NCBI GenBank assembly: GCA_028284195.1
Contig: JANQSE010000007.1
Coordinates: 1 to 64,000, forward strand
Origin: Balneola sp.
GTDB taxonomy: Bacteria > Bacteroidota > Rhodothermia > Balneolales > Balneolaceae
Reading direction: 5' to 3'
Length of the DNA: 64,000 bases
The notes under the pieces were generated by a model. That model ran no database searches. It had not been told where the DNA came from and worked only from the letters and a program-made list of their open reading frames with translations. How positions within the stretch are numbered: position 1 is the first letter of the stretch; the number at the start of each line of letters is the position of its first letter. Shown piece after piece: positions 1 through 9,577 of the stretch. Both the position numbers and the translations under genes were made by a program.

Positions 1-47
1 CTGCAGCGCCGATGGTACTGCAAACGTGGTAGAGTAGGTCGCCGCCT
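1..47 (+). rRNA. rrf: 5S ribosomal RNA, 3' end only
   Basis: The first 47 bases match the conserved 3' part of bacterial 5S rRNA: the CCGATGGTACTGC segment, then GAGAGTAGGTCGCCGCC-like bases (here TAGAGTAGGTCGCCGCC). The gene continues to the left of the window, so an rRNA operon on the + strand probably ends here. A strong terminator follows within 20 bases. Confidence 0.88.
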
Positions 48-61
48 TCCCTTTTTTTGCT

Positions 62-98
62 AAAGCCCAGCTTGAATAAACCAAGTTGGGCTTTTTTG
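62..98 (+). terminator. Rho-independent terminator of the rRNA operon
   Basis: A 13-bp stem (62-74 with 82-94, one G-U pair, AAAGCCC against GGGCTTT at its base) is followed by a run of T. It lies directly behind the 5S end and ahead of the next gene, so it most likely ends rRNA transcription. Confidence 0.85.
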
Positions 99-145
99 TT
101 TATATATTATATATGTAAGTTTTCCGTTCAATTCTATAAAATTTG

Positions 146-2467
146 ATGAAGAAGATTATTTCTTTATTTGCCTTATTAATTATTTCACATGCTGTTCTGG
201 CTCAGGGTATATCGGAGTGGAAGGCGTATACATCTTTTAGAAGCGTTTTAGCTATAGCAGAAGATAAAGATGGCCGGTTATGGACAGTAACTGACGGAGG
301 GGTAGCTATTTATGAGGATATATCTTTGGTAAAGTCTTTAACCACCATAGATGGATTAAGCCGACTTGATGGCACGACAATAGCTTACGATGAAGAAAGA
401 GATAGAATATTTGTAGGGTATGTTACAGGCAGGATAGATGTAATAGATGCCGTATCTTTTGAGGTAAGAACACTTACAGATATTGAACGAAATGTTTCTT
501 TTTCAGCAAAAGCAATTACTAAAATTCTTGTAATTCAAAATTCGTTATTGGTAGCAACAAACTTTGGGATTGTAGATTTCGATATACAGACATTATTTGT
601 GCGAGATAACTATACGAGGTTAGGATCTTTTGCAGAGGCAATACCAATTTATGATCTTTTTGTATCTGATAACCAACTTTATGCTGGAACAGAAGAAGGT
701 ATTGCTTTTAGTACAGTAAATGGTAATTACTCAACTGGTGAATGGAGTAACTTTGATCAGTCCAATGGGTATGTATCAGAAGCAACTGTGGCTTTGGGTA
801 GATTTGAAGATACCCTTTACGCATCTACAAGAAATGCGAACTATTTGTTTGATGGAGCAAACTGGAACACTAATACAAGGTTTACAAACAACCTTATTTT
901 GGATTATGAGATTCAAAACCAATCATTCATAGCGTTGGCTTTAAAAAACATTTATATCAAAAGTTCTGATGCTGATTTTGAAGTACGCTTTTTGAGTAGT
1001 TATTTTTCAACATCTTTGGCGAGGTTATTAAATAGTGATAGCAAATTTGTATTTGGCACATTAAATAATGGTCTTGGTATTGTGTCAAGCTCAAACCTTA
1101 GGATTTCAAATAGTATACCTGAAGGTCCTTTTCAGAATTTTTTTGATGGATTGAACTTTGATGGAAATATATTGATTGCCGCATCAACACAAAAATCTTC
1201 ACCAGATGGAAATATAAATAAAGGGAAAGGTTATTATATTTTTGAAAACAATCGATGGCAAAACTTTAATGAGTTTACCAATTCGATTATCGATGATGCC
1301 GATTTTAGACAAACTCTAAGAAGCACCATTACTGAGGATTATTACTACTTTGGAGCCTGGGGAAGAGGGGTTGCCAGACATACAAAAGAAACCGGAGAAG
1401 TTGTAATTTTTGATGAGACTAATTCTATATTGAGGGGCTGGCCACAGGATAATCCTAATTTTCCCGTAATTTCTGGTTTAGAAACAGACAGCTTTGGAGA
1501 TGTTTGGGCCATAAGCAGGTTTGGTGGTACTCCTCTTTATCGGCAAACTCCGGGTGATACTAATTGGCAGGCATTTGATGAAGATGATGCCATTTCACCC
1601 TCTGACTTATATGAAGGTTTATTTATCGATTCTTTCGATCAAAAATGGATACCTCTACAAAATCAACAAGCAAGTGGAAGAGGGCTTTTGGTTCTTAGGA
1701 CTAATAATCCCAGTGATGATACAGATGATGACGGAGTTAAACTTGAGTTTGGATCAGGCAACGGCAATCTTCCAAATAACAAAGTACAAGCCATTGCTGA
1801 GGATTTGAACGGAGAAGTATGGATTGGTACTGAGCGAGGGATAGCAAGATTTATTTTTCCGGAACTTATAATTGACGGAGGGGCACAAGAAAGAGACGCG
1901 CAATGGCTGATTAATGAAGATACTTCTGCAGTTTCACGCTTTTTACTAAGGGATGTGAACGCTTCTGCAATAGCTGTAAATGCTGCAAACGAAAAATGGA
2001 TTGGGAGTGCAAATCAAGGAATATGGGTTTTGAACCCGGAAGGTAGCCGAATTATAAAACGCTTTACAAAGGAGAACAGCCCGCTTTTTTCTGATAATAT
2101 TAAATCAATAAAAGTTAATGACCTTACGGGAGAAGTTTTTATAGCCACTGATTTGGGTTTGATTGGTTATCAGGATGTACCTAAACAAGCGGTTAGGGAA
2201 ATGGATAAACTTAAGGTATTTCCTAACCCATTTAACTATTCTAAAAACTCTGAGATTTTAATAGAAGGCCTAAGTAATAAAGCCAACATCAAGATTTTAG
2301 GAGTAGATGGTACCGTTGTAAACACTTTCGAAACTAATGGAGGAAGAGCTTCCTGGAATGGAAAAGATTTTAATGGGAGGGAGCTGGGGACGGGTATTTA
2401 TTATGTTATTGCTGTTGATGCCGAAGGCTCATCAAAGGGAGTAGGCAAGGTAGTTATTGTGAAATAG
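146..2467 (+). CDS. porZ: PorZ-like beta-propeller protein with T9SS C-terminal domain
   Basis: A secreted protein of 773 residues. An N-terminal signal peptide (MKKIISLF... ending near AQG) is followed by repeats typical of two-component-regulator propellers (ISEWKAYTSF, GRLWTVTDGGVAIYED, GEVWIGTERGIARF). The last ~85 residues form a sorting-type CTD beta-sandwich (KVFPNPF, GTGIYYV, KVVIVK at the end). Length and architecture (propellers plus CTD) match Porphyromonas PorZ, a surface protein of the type IX secretion attachment complex that handles anionic LPS. The ATG at 146 is preferred over a TTG at 143. The next gene starts 1 base after the stop. It could instead be another CTD-bearing propeller cargo protein; PorZ is favoured by the length and the propeller-CTD order. 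Confidence 0.65.
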   Translation: MKKIISLFALLIISHAVLAQGISEWKAYTSFRSVLAIAEDKDGRLWTVTDGGVAIYEDISLVKSLTTIDGLSRLDGTTIAYDEERDRIFVGYVTGRIDVIDAVSFEVRTLTDIERNVSFSAKAITKILVIQNSLLVATNFGIVDFDIQTLFVRDNYTRLGSFAEAIPIYDLFVSDNQLYAGTEEGIAFSTVNGNYSTGEWSNFDQSNGYVSEATVALGRFEDTLYASTRNANYLFDGANWNTNTRFTNNLILDYEIQNQSFIALALKNIYIKSSDADFEVRFLSSYFSTSLARLLNSDSKFVFGTLNNGLGIVSSSNLRISNSIPEGPFQNFFDGLNFDGNILIAASTQKSSPDGNINKGKGYYIFENNRWQNFNEFTNSIIDDADFRQTLRSTITEDYYYFGAWGRGVARHTKETGEVVIFDETNSILRGWPQDNPNFPVISGLETDSFGDVWAISRFGGTPLYRQTPGDTNWQAFDEDDAISPSDLYEGLFIDSFDQKWIPLQNQQASGRGLLVLRTNNPSDDTDDDGVKLEFGSGNGNLPNNKVQAIAEDLNGEVWIGTERGIARFIFPELIIDGGAQERDAQWLINEDTSAVSRFLLRDVNASAIAVNAANEKWIGSANQGIWVLNPEGSRIIKRFTKENSPLFSDNIKSIKVNDLTGEVFIATDLGLIGYQDVPKQAVREMDKLKVFPNPFNYSKNSEILIEGLSNKANIKILGVDGTVVNTFETNGGRASWNGKDFNGRELGTGIYYVIAVDAEGSSKGVGKVVIVK

Positions 2468-2468
2468 C

Positions 2469-3116
2469 ATGGATATAACTACAGTAATTGTGAACTACCA
2501 AACTCCGGACCTTTTAAAAGCGGCAGTACAATCTTTCAAAACATTTTATGCAGATGCAGAAGTGCTGATCATTGATAATGGCTCGAAAGATCAAAATGAA
2601 TCAAAAGATGCTATAAACGATTTACGTCAGCAGTTCCAAAATATACAAGCTGTTTTTTTAAAGGAGAATATTTTTCATGGGCCGGCTATGGATATAGCTA
2701 TGCGTTCTTATATTAGTTCTGACTATGTTTTTTTTCTCGATAGTGATACTAAATGTAAAAAAGAGGGCTTTTTGGAGGAGATGGTCTCGCTCTTTAACTC
2801 AGAACAGGTTTATGGGGTTGGTGAAATTATTAAGGCCAATAAAAGAGGGTATAAATCAGAAAATGGTTATAAAGTCTTGCTGACTCCTTATATGCTTTTA
2901 GATGTTAAGAAGTACCTAACGCTGAGGCCATTTATTCACCACGGGCAGCCTACCATAAACAATTTTATAAATGCCAGTGAACTTGGATATGAATTAAGAA
3001 ATTTCAAAATATCTGAATACATAGATCATCTATGGAGAGGAACTGCGAGCAGATATGGGTATGGATTAGGATGGAAAGGTAAAGTTGATTTTATTTTAAA
3101 TAAGCTAGGCTTTTGA
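2469..3116 (+). CDS. Glycosyltransferase family 2 protein
   Basis: A short GT2 enzyme of 215 residues. The start TTVIVNYQTPDLL and the LIIDNGSKD turn form the nucleotide-binding half of a GT-A fold, and FFLDSDTKC supplies the DxD-type metal/sugar-nucleotide site. No membrane segment is visible, so it is probably a cytoplasmic or peripheral enzyme of surface-polysaccharide assembly. It sits 1 base after the PorZ-like gene and 1 base before the next glycosyltransferase, so it is probably cotranscribed. At 215 residues it is short for the family, with only a small C-terminal acceptor region. The sugar substrate cannot be read from the sequence. Confidence 0.8.
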   Translation: MDITTVIVNYQTPDLLKAAVQSFKTFYADAEVLIIDNGSKDQNESKDAINDLRQQFQNIQAVFLKENIFHGPAMDIAMRSYISSDYVFFLDSDTKCKKEGFLEEMVSLFNSEQVYGVGEIIKANKRGYKSENGYKVLLTPYMLLDVKKYLTLRPFIHHGQPTINNFINASELGYELRNFKISEYIDHLWRGTASRYGYGLGWKGKVDFILNKLGF

Positions 3117-3117
3117 T

Positions 3118-5199
3118 ATGAGTAAAAGGCCTGATATTTCGATTATAATTGTTAACTATAATGTGAAGGAGTACTTATCGAATCTTCTTCATTCTATTGA
3201 AAAGGCAAAAGACAGGCTGAATATTGAGATATTTGTTGTAGATAATGCGTCGTTAGATGGATCAAAAGAGCTAATCCCTTCAAAATTTCCTTACATCAAA
3301 TACATTTACAATCAGGAGAATCTTGGATTTGGTAAAGCCAATAATCAAGCCATAAAATTAGCAAACGGGAAATATACACTCTTAATAAATCCTGATACTC
3401 TTGTCAGCGAAGATACATTAATTAAGATGTATGAACATATGGAAGCAAAAAGTGAAGTAGCAGCATCGGGGTGTAAAATTTTAAATTCAGATGGGTCTTT
3501 TGCGCCGGAATCCAGAAGATCAATTCCCACTATCAGATCAGCTGCATCAAAAGTACTTGGGTTATCTTCAATTTTCCCAAAAAGTAAAGTATTTGCGGGG
3601 TATTATCTGGGATGGCTAGATGAAAATGAACAAGCATATATTCCGGTTTTATCAGGCTCTTTTATGTTTTTTAGAACAGGTGTTCTTAAAGAATTAAATG
3701 GGTTCGATGAACGCTTTTTTATGTATGGAGAAGACATAGACCTTTGTTACAGAGTTACAAATTTCGGCTACAAAATCAGCTATTATCCAGAAACATCAAT
3801 TATTCATTATAAAGGAGAGAGTACTAAAAAGGGAGACCTGAAATATGTTAAGCTTTTTAATAAAGCCAACTACCAGTTTTTTCAAAAACACTTTACTTCA
3901 CGTTATAGTTGGTTGTTTAAAAGCCTGATATATCTTGCGATTTCATTTAGGGGTTTAACTTCGTTTATACTCACAAAGTCTAAAAAAGCCAGGCTCGCTT
4001 TTTTTGATATCTTGATCCTGAATATTTCACTGATTGCGGCTTATGTAATTCGGTTTTCGTTTACCCAGGAGCTTGATGAAAAGCTAAACAGTTTACAGAG
4101 CCTGGAGTTTTTATGGGTCAATGTTTTGCTTAGCGGGCTCTATGTCATTTTTGCAATTGGGTTTGTTTCTGACCGAAGAGAAGAATCTATATCCGAAAGC
4201 TTAAGAAATAATTTTTTGAGTTTTGTAGGAGTTGTGTCTCTTACTTTTTTTATAAGAGAATTAGCCTTTTCAAGGATAGTTTTAGCGATATCATTTTTAT
4301 TTTCGAGTATACTATTGTCGGCACTTCGTCTGTACAGGATAAACCAAACTAAACAACTGAAAGGCGGTAGCGGAAAATTTAAAAAAACACGGCTTGTTAT
4401 TGTTGGTGGAGAAAAAGCTACACAAAACCTAATGAGTAAGATCAATGTAAGAACTGATTGGCATTACGAAGTAGTTGGAGTAGTTTCCAGTTCAGCAACC
4501 GAGCCAACGGGTAAAACTCTGGGAAGTATTAATCAATTAAATGAAATAGTAAAAAGTTATTCCATAGATCAGGTTTTTTTCATTCAAACCGAAGTGAGTT
4601 ATAAAGCTATGCTCGAACAAATATCAAATTTGAGAAAAGAAGAATTGATATTTAAAATTGTGCCCGAATCAATGAATTATATTTTAGGGAAGTCAAATAT
4701 TGAATATATCGATTCAGTGCCCGTTGTTTTGTTCAATTTGCCTTACCAACAAACCATCAACAAGATTATAAAGCGGTTTTTTGATATTGCTCTGGCTTTA
4801 CCGTTAACCATACTTTTTTGGATTATTTCTATTCCAAACAGAGCTTTTCAAAGGAATGAAAAAAATGAGGAAGGCGATCTTATTTACTACACACCATTAA
4901 AAAATGCTAAAATAGCGAATTGTTTCCAGCTATTTAAAAGCATTTTAGTTGGTTCGTTTAGTTTTGTTGGCTCACCAATTTTCTCGGAATTTGATCCCGT
5001 TTACAGATACAAAAAAGGGGTAATGGGCTTAGCACAGCTAAACGATCAAAGAATAAATTCAGCTGAAGATCAGGAAAGATTTGAACTCAACTATCTTCAA
5101 AACTATTCCATTTGGATGGATATTGATATTCTTATGAAAAGCTTTTTTTCGGATTTCTCTATACTCAAAAACCTTGAAAAAAAAGAAACTAAAAAATAA
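3118..5199 (+). CDS. GT2 glycosyltransferase fused to a degenerate phosphoglycosyltransferase domain
   Basis: Residues 1-280 form a rhamnosyltransferase-like GT2 (SIIIVNYNVKEYL, VVDNASLDGS, LLINPDTLV, GFDERFFMYGEDIDLCYR). Residues ~285-405 hold about four membrane helices. Next comes a Rossmann CoA-binding_3-type domain (TRLVIVGGEKATQNL). Last is a C-terminal region starting KRFFDIALALPLTILFW, as in bacterial sugar transferases of the WbaP/WcaJ type. That last domain lacks the diagnostic K-F-R-T/S-M and L-R-x-D-E-x-P-Q catalytic motifs. Only echoes remain, such as SFSFVGSPIF where active enzymes have SLVGPRP. The C-terminal half is therefore probably not a working phosphoglycosyltransferase. 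It may anchor the GT2 to the membrane or regulate the intact paralogue at 6417-7826. It meets tgt with no spacer. Confidence 0.8.
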   Translation: MSKRPDISIIIVNYNVKEYLSNLLHSIEKAKDRLNIEIFVVDNASLDGSKELIPSKFPYIKYIYNQENLGFGKANNQAIKLANGKYTLLINPDTLVSEDTLIKMYEHMEAKSEVAASGCKILNSDGSFAPESRRSIPTIRSAASKVLGLSSIFPKSKVFAGYYLGWLDENEQAYIPVLSGSFMFFRTGVLKELNGFDERFFMYGEDIDLCYRVTNFGYKISYYPETSIIHYKGESTKKGDLKYVKLFNKANYQFFQKHFTSRYSWLFKSLIYLAISFRGLTSFILTKSKKARLAFFDILILNISLIAAYVIRFSFTQELDEKLNSLQSLEFLWVNVLLSGLYVIFAIGFVSDRREESISESLRNNFLSFVGVVSLTFFIRELAFSRIVLAISFLFSSILLSALRLYRINQTKQLKGGSGKFKKTRLVIVGGEKATQNLMSKINVRTDWHYEVVGVVSSSATEPTGKTLGSINQLNEIVKSYSIDQVFFIQTEVSYKAMLEQISNLRKEELIFKIVPESMNYILGKSNIEYIDSVPVVLFNLPYQQTINKIIKRFFDIALALPLTILFWIISIPNRAFQRNEKNEEGDLIYYTPLKNAKIANCFQLFKSILVGSFSFVGSPIFSEFDPVYRYKKGVMGLAQLNDQRINSAEDQERFELNYLQNYSIWMDIDILMKSFFSDFSILKNLEKKETKK

Positions 5200-6327
5200 T
5201 CAAAGCTTAGATTCTATTTCCTTAACCATTTCAGGATACCAATCAGAAAAAGTATCACTCGCTATATGGGAGCGGGCCTTCTCCATTAACCAAAGATAAA
5301 AAGTAAGATTGTGTACTGAAGCTAAAGTAAGCCCGAAGATTTCATCATTTTTAATTAAATGGTGGATGTATGCCATTGTATATTTTGTGCAAAGTTCTGA
5401 TGGAAAGTTTTCATCTAAAGGTTTATGATGGTTTTTCCACTTAGCATTTCTGAGATTGACCTTTCCATTTTTAGTAAAAATCATGCCATTTCTTGCGTTG
5501 CGGGTTGGCATCACACAGTCAAACATGTCTATGCCCCTTGCTACACACTCCAATAAATTAGCCGGGGTTCCTACTCCCATTAAATAACGCGCTTTATCTT
5601 TTGGCAGGTAATCTGTATTCAAGTCAGTCATTTCATACATCAATGGGATAGGTTCTCCTACACTTAAGCCGCCAATGGCAATTCCTTCAAAATTCATATC
5701 TGCCATAAATTTTGAAGACTCAATTCTCAAATCTTTATAAGTGCCGCCTTGTATGATACCGAATTGATGTTGTCTGTGATTATAAAATGGTTCTGTTTCA
5801 AGAAAGTGCTTTCGACCTCGTTTTGCCCACCGGTGAGTTAACTCCATAGAGTTTTTGGCGTAATCATATGAACTTGGATATGGCGGGCATTCATCGAGAA
5901 TCATCATTATATCTGAGCCAAGTATCCGTTGGGTATCTACCACATTTTCGGGAGTAAAAAGATGCTTAGAGCCATCAATATGGCTTTTGAATGTAGCTCC
6001 TTCTTCTTCTAGTTTGCGGTTTTCAGATAGTGAAAAGATTTGATATCCGCCTGAATCCGTTAAGATAGGCCGCTCCCAATCCATAAATTGATGCAGTCCG
6101 CCCGCTTCTTTTATGGTCTTGTTACCCGGGCGTAAATACAAGTGGTAGGTATTTCCAAGAATTATCTGAGCTTTTACTTTTTGGACGAGATCAGATTGAG
6201 AAACTCCTTTTACTGTCCCTAAAGTACCTACAGGCATAAAAATGGGGGTTTCTATAACACCGTGATCTGTTTTTAAAACTCCTAACCGGGCTTTTGAGGA
6301 AGACGCTTCTTTTTGTAGAGTAAACAA
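5200..6327 (-). CDS. tgt: Queuine/preQ1 tRNA-guanine transglycosylase
   Basis: Tgt (375 residues) exchanges guanine-34 of GUN-anticodon tRNAs for the queuosine precursor. Family motifs are clear: FMPVGTLGTVKG, TDSGGYQIFSL with the general-acid/base Asp, IAIGGLSVGEP, and FDCVMPTRNARNG with the nucleophile Asp. In the C-terminal zinc region only one Cys of the usual C-x-C-x2-C remains (SELCTKYTMAYIHHL), although the later SVHNL histidine is kept. I recall similar zinc-site loss in other Bacteroidota Tgt proteins, so this is probably lineage-typical. The gene sits alone on the minus strand inside the glycan block. It converges with no gap on the GT2 fusion and diverges over 89 bp from the next phosphoglycosyltransferase. 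Confidence 0.95.
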   Translation of the reverse strand: MFTLQKEASSSKARLGVLKTDHGVIETPIFMPVGTLGTVKGVSQSDLVQKVKAQIILGNTYHLYLRPGNKTIKEAGGLHQFMDWERPILTDSGGYQIFSLSENRKLEEEGATFKSHIDGSKHLFTPENVVDTQRILGSDIMMILDECPPYPSSYDYAKNSMELTHRWAKRGRKHFLETEPFYNHRQHQFGIIQGGTYKDLRIESSKFMADMNFEGIAIGGLSVGEPIPLMYEMTDLNTDYLPKDKARYLMGVGTPANLLECVARGIDMFDCVMPTRNARNGMIFTKNGKVNLRNAKWKNHHKPLDENFPSELCTKYTMAYIHHLIKNDEIFGLTLASVHNLTFYLWLMEKARSHIASDTFSDWYPEMVKEIESKL

Positions 6328-6416
6328 TGTTTAATATTAGTTCTATTATTGTGAAGGGCGTTTTTAAATGCGTATTTTAGAAAACTTTTTCACCCAATAA
6401 TCTGATCTGCTATCAG

Positions 6417-7826
6417 GTGAGTAATTTAAGAAGATATAGAGAAGTTATTTTTACAAGTTTGATGGATTTTTTGATCCTGTTGGCAAGTTGGTTTGTATTC
6501 CATTCTTATTTTTTTGAAGAGCTCGACATGATTCTGAAAAACACAGGCTTAAACTTCGTGAATGCCGGTGTTTTGATGAGTGTGTACTGGATGGCGATTT
6601 TTGTACTCACCGGATTTTATAAAAAATTATATCTGGTTTCCAGGCTTGACGAATTTATACAGGCGATTAAAGCCACTATTACGGGAGCTTTGGTACTATT
6701 TTTTATTGGTATTATTGGTGATGCATTGTCTATCGAGCAGCAAAGAAACCTGGCTGTATTTTACTGGGTATCTGTGTTTTCAATGGTAGCATTCAACAGG
6801 TTTATGATTAGAACGGTACAGCGGTTTTATGCCCGACGCGGCAAGGGCCTCCATAAGACCTTGATTATTGGCACAGGCGAATCAGCTAAAACAGCACACG
6901 ATGATTTGCTCAGAAATAAAACCCTGGGTATGCAGGTACTGGGTTTTGTTCAGGTAAATGGGCAATTTCCTGCTGAACATATTGGTATCAAAAAAGAAGA
7001 GGTAATCGGGCATTTAGATGGGATTCGGGCAATAATAGATGAACATAATGTTCAGGATATTTTGGTAGCATTAGAACCGGACAGAAAAAAGGACCTGGTT
7101 GATGTAATCTCGAAAGTAGATTTTCCTGATATAACGTTAAAGCTGCTTCCTGATTTTTACCAAATGGTTAGTGGATTGAGTAAAACCAATCAAATTTTCG
7201 GAATGCCGCTTGTTGAAATATCACCAGAGCCAATGCCCCTTTGGGAGAAAACTGCGAAAAGAGTTTTTGATATTCTGGTATCGATTTTAGCTTTAATATT
7301 CATATCTCTGTTCGTACCATTTATAATTCTGGCGATCAGAATTACATCTCCAGGCCCGGCTATTTTTAAACAAACCCGTGTTGGAAAAAATGGGAAGCCA
7401 TTTACTATTCTAAAATTCAGAACAATGTACATTGGTGCTGAAGAAAAAACAGGACCTACATTAGCAAAAGAAAACGACCCAAGAATTACAAAGATCGGGT
7501 ATTGGTTAAGAAAACTTAGAATAGATGAAATTCCTCAATTTATAAATGTACTTAAAGGTGATATGAGTCTGGTTGGTCCACGCCCCGAGCGCCCCCATTT
7601 TGTTGAACAATTTTCTGTTCAAATTCCACTTTATACTCGCAGGTTGAGAGTGCGGCCCGGCATAACAGGGTGGGCTCAGGTAAAATGGAAGTATGGAGGG
7701 TCGTTAGATACTGTAAGAGAAAAAACAAAATATGACCTGTTTTATATTGAGAATATTTCTCTGAAAATGGACGCAAAGATTCTTATTAACACCATTCTTA
7801 CAATACTAAAAGGAAAGGGGCAATGA
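6417..7826 (+). CDS. Undecaprenyl-phosphate sugar phosphotransferase (WcaJ/WbaP type)
   Basis: A polyprenyl-phosphate hexose-1-phosphate transferase of 469 residues that starts a lipid-linked surface glycan. There are about four N-terminal membrane helices, then a CoA-binding_3 Rossmann domain (HKTLIIGTGESAKTAHDDL). The C-terminal catalytic domain is intact: AKRVFDILVSILAL, TILKFRTMYIGAEE, LRKLRIDEIPQF with the catalytic Asp-Glu pair, DMSLVGPRPERP, and VRPGITGWAQV. The start is GTG at 6417; no better ATG lies nearby. The stop overlaps the next ATG by 4 bases (ATGA), which indicates translational coupling. The sugar (glucose, galactose or another) is unknown. Confidence 0.88.
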   Translation: MSNLRRYREVIFTSLMDFLILLASWFVFHSYFFEELDMILKNTGLNFVNAGVLMSVYWMAIFVLTGFYKKLYLVSRLDEFIQAIKATITGALVLFFIGIIGDALSIEQQRNLAVFYWVSVFSMVAFNRFMIRTVQRFYARRGKGLHKTLIIGTGESAKTAHDDLLRNKTLGMQVLGFVQVNGQFPAEHIGIKKEEVIGHLDGIRAIIDEHNVQDILVALEPDRKKDLVDVISKVDFPDITLKLLPDFYQMVSGLSKTNQIFGMPLVEISPEPMPLWEKTAKRVFDILVSILALIFISLFVPFIILAIRITSPGPAIFKQTRVGKNGKPFTILKFRTMYIGAEEKTGPTLAKENDPRITKIGYWLRKLRIDEIPQFINVLKGDMSLVGPRPERPHFVEQFSVQIPLYTRRLRVRPGITGWAQVKWKYGGSLDTVREKTKYDLFYIENISLKMDAKILINTILTILKGKGQ

Positions 7827-8554
7827 GCAATAAAAAAGCACTTATCATTATTCCTACCTATAACGAAGCAGCGAACATAACCCGCATGATCGATCGTTTA
7901 ATGGCATTGGATTTTCCTGTTGATGTGCTGGTTGTTGATGATGGCTCTCCTGATGGTACTGCCCAAAATGTTACGGCAAAGCAAAAAGAATACCCGGAAC
8001 GAATTCATTTAATCGAAAGAGAATCTAAACAAGGGTTAGGTACCGCTTATGTAAGAGGGTTTGAATTTGCTTTACAGCATAACTATGAATACATCCTCGA
8101 AATGGATGCTGATTTTTCTCACAGACCCGAAGATGCACAAAAATTGATACAAGCAGTGCATGATGGTACATGTGACGTTGCCATTGGCTCCAGGTACTGT
8201 AAAGGTATAAGTATTATAAACTGGCCCCTTAGCAGGTTAATTCTTTCATACGGAGCTAATATTTATGCGAGAACAATAACAGGGCTACCCATTTTTGATA
8301 CTACGGCAGGCTTTAAGTGCATAAGAAGAAACGTGATTGAAACTATCCCTTTAAAGAGGATAAAATCGAACGGGTATGCTTTCCAGATTGAGCTTCATTT
8401 CAGGGCATGGAAAGCGGGTTTTAAACTAAAAGAAGTCTCTATTGTTTTCAAAGAAAGAGAAGAAGGAGTTTCAAAAATGTCTAAGGCTATTGTAAGAGAA
8501 GCGATCTGGCGCGTTTGGGCGCTCAAATTCAGAAGCGTTTTTGGAACGCTCTGA
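7823..8554 (+). CDS. Polyprenol monophosphomannose synthase (DPM1-like GT2)
   Basis: A glycosyltransferase of 243 residues resembling dolichyl-phosphate mannose synthase. Visible motifs are IIPTYNEAANI, VVDDGSPDGTA, LEMDADFSHRPED with the DxD site, IGSRYCKGI, and FDTTAGFKCIRR. No C-terminal membrane anchor is seen, so this is the soluble bacterial form. It should transfer mannose or another hexose from a nucleotide sugar to a polyprenyl phosphate for use outside the cytoplasm. It overlaps the phosphoglycosyltransferase gene by 4 bases and closes the glycan block. Confidence 0.88.
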   Translation: MSNKKALIIIPTYNEAANITRMIDRLMALDFPVDVLVVDDGSPDGTAQNVTAKQKEYPERIHLIERESKQGLGTAYVRGFEFALQHNYEYILEMDADFSHRPEDAQKLIQAVHDGTCDVAIGSRYCKGISIINWPLSRLILSYGANIYARTITGLPIFDTTAGFKCIRRNVIETIPLKRIKSNGYAFQIELHFRAWKAGFKLKEVSIVFKEREEGVSKMSKAIVREAIWRVWALKFRSVFGTL

Positions 8555-8620
8555 GCTCATTTAGCCTGACCTTCTATAATCTATTGTTTATATTTAGGCC
8601 GAATTTAAAAACCATTACCC

Positions 8621-9577
8621 ATGCAATATCTTGATTTCGAACAACCCATTGCCGATCTGGAAAAAAAGATCGAAGAGCTAAAAAGCCTGTCCACAGTTAG
8701 CGATGGTATTCTCAAAAAAGAAATTGACAGCCTTAACAAGCGTGTCGATGAACTTAGAAAATCGATATTTACAGATTTAACCAGATGGCAGCGTGTACAA
8801 TTAGCACGTCATCCCGAGCGGCCATATACAATGGATTATATCGATCACTTTGTTGAAGATTTTGTAGAGTTGCATGGCGATCGATACCTTGCTGACGATA
8901 AAGCAATGGTAGCAGGGCTAGGCAAAATTGACGGTGAATCGGTAATGGTGATAGGCCATCAAAAAGGAAGAGATACAGCGGGTAGAACTTACCGTAATTT
9001 TGGCATGGCCAACCCGGAAGGCTACCGGAAAGCATATCGGTTAATGAAGCTTGCAGAAAAATTTAAAGTACCTATCATAACTTTTCTGGATACTCCGGGG
9101 GCATTTCCTGGTTTAGAAGCGGAAGAAAGAGGGCAGGCAGAAGCTATTGCCAAAAATCTTAAGCTAATGGCAACACTTAAAGTTCCTTTAATTTCTATAG
9201 TAATTGGTGAAGGAGCCAGTGGAGGAGCCATTGGAATCGGAATGGGTAATGAGGTTTTTATGATGGAGAACACATGGTATTCTGTGATTTCACCGGAATC
9301 ATGTTCGTCTATTCTTTGGAAAACCTGGGATTATAAAGAACAAGCGGCGGCAAACTTAAAACTCACTGCTAAAGATTTAGAAGAACTGAAAGTAATTGAC
9401 GGCGTAATCCCCGAACCATTAGGCGGAGCACACAGAAAACCGAAAGAAGCGGCAGAAGCTGTAAAAGCTCAAATTGTTAAGAGCATGAAAAAACTTAAAA
9501 AGCTTAGTGCTTCCAAATTGATCGATCAACGCATTAAAAAGTATTCAGCTATTGGAGCTTTCGAAACAGTAACATAG
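8621..9577 (+). CDS. accA: Acetyl-CoA carboxylase carboxyltransferase subunit alpha
   Basis: AccA (318 residues) forms the carboxyltransferase with AccD and makes malonyl-CoA for fatty-acid synthesis. The N-terminal helical part ([17 protein letters not shown]), [67 protein letters not shown] and [15 protein letters not shown] are all characteristic, and the length is normal. accD is not in the window. The stop overlaps the GTG of the following thioesterase by one base. Confidence 0.96.
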   Translation: MQYLDFEQPIADLEKKIEELKSLSTVSDGILKKEIDSLNKRVDELRKSIFTDLTRWQRVQLARHPERPYTMDYIDHFVEDFVELHGDRYLADDKAMVAGLGKIDGESVMVIGHQKGRDTAGRTYRNFGMANPEGYRKAYRLMKLAEKFKVPIITFLDTPGAFPGLEAEERGQAEAIAKNLKLMATLKVPLISIVIGEGASGGAIGIGMGNEVFMMENTWYSVISPESCSSILWKTWDYKEQAAANLKLTAKDLEELKVIDGVIPEPLGGAHRKPKEAAEAVKAQIVKSMKKLKKLSASKLIDQRIKKYSAIGAFETVT

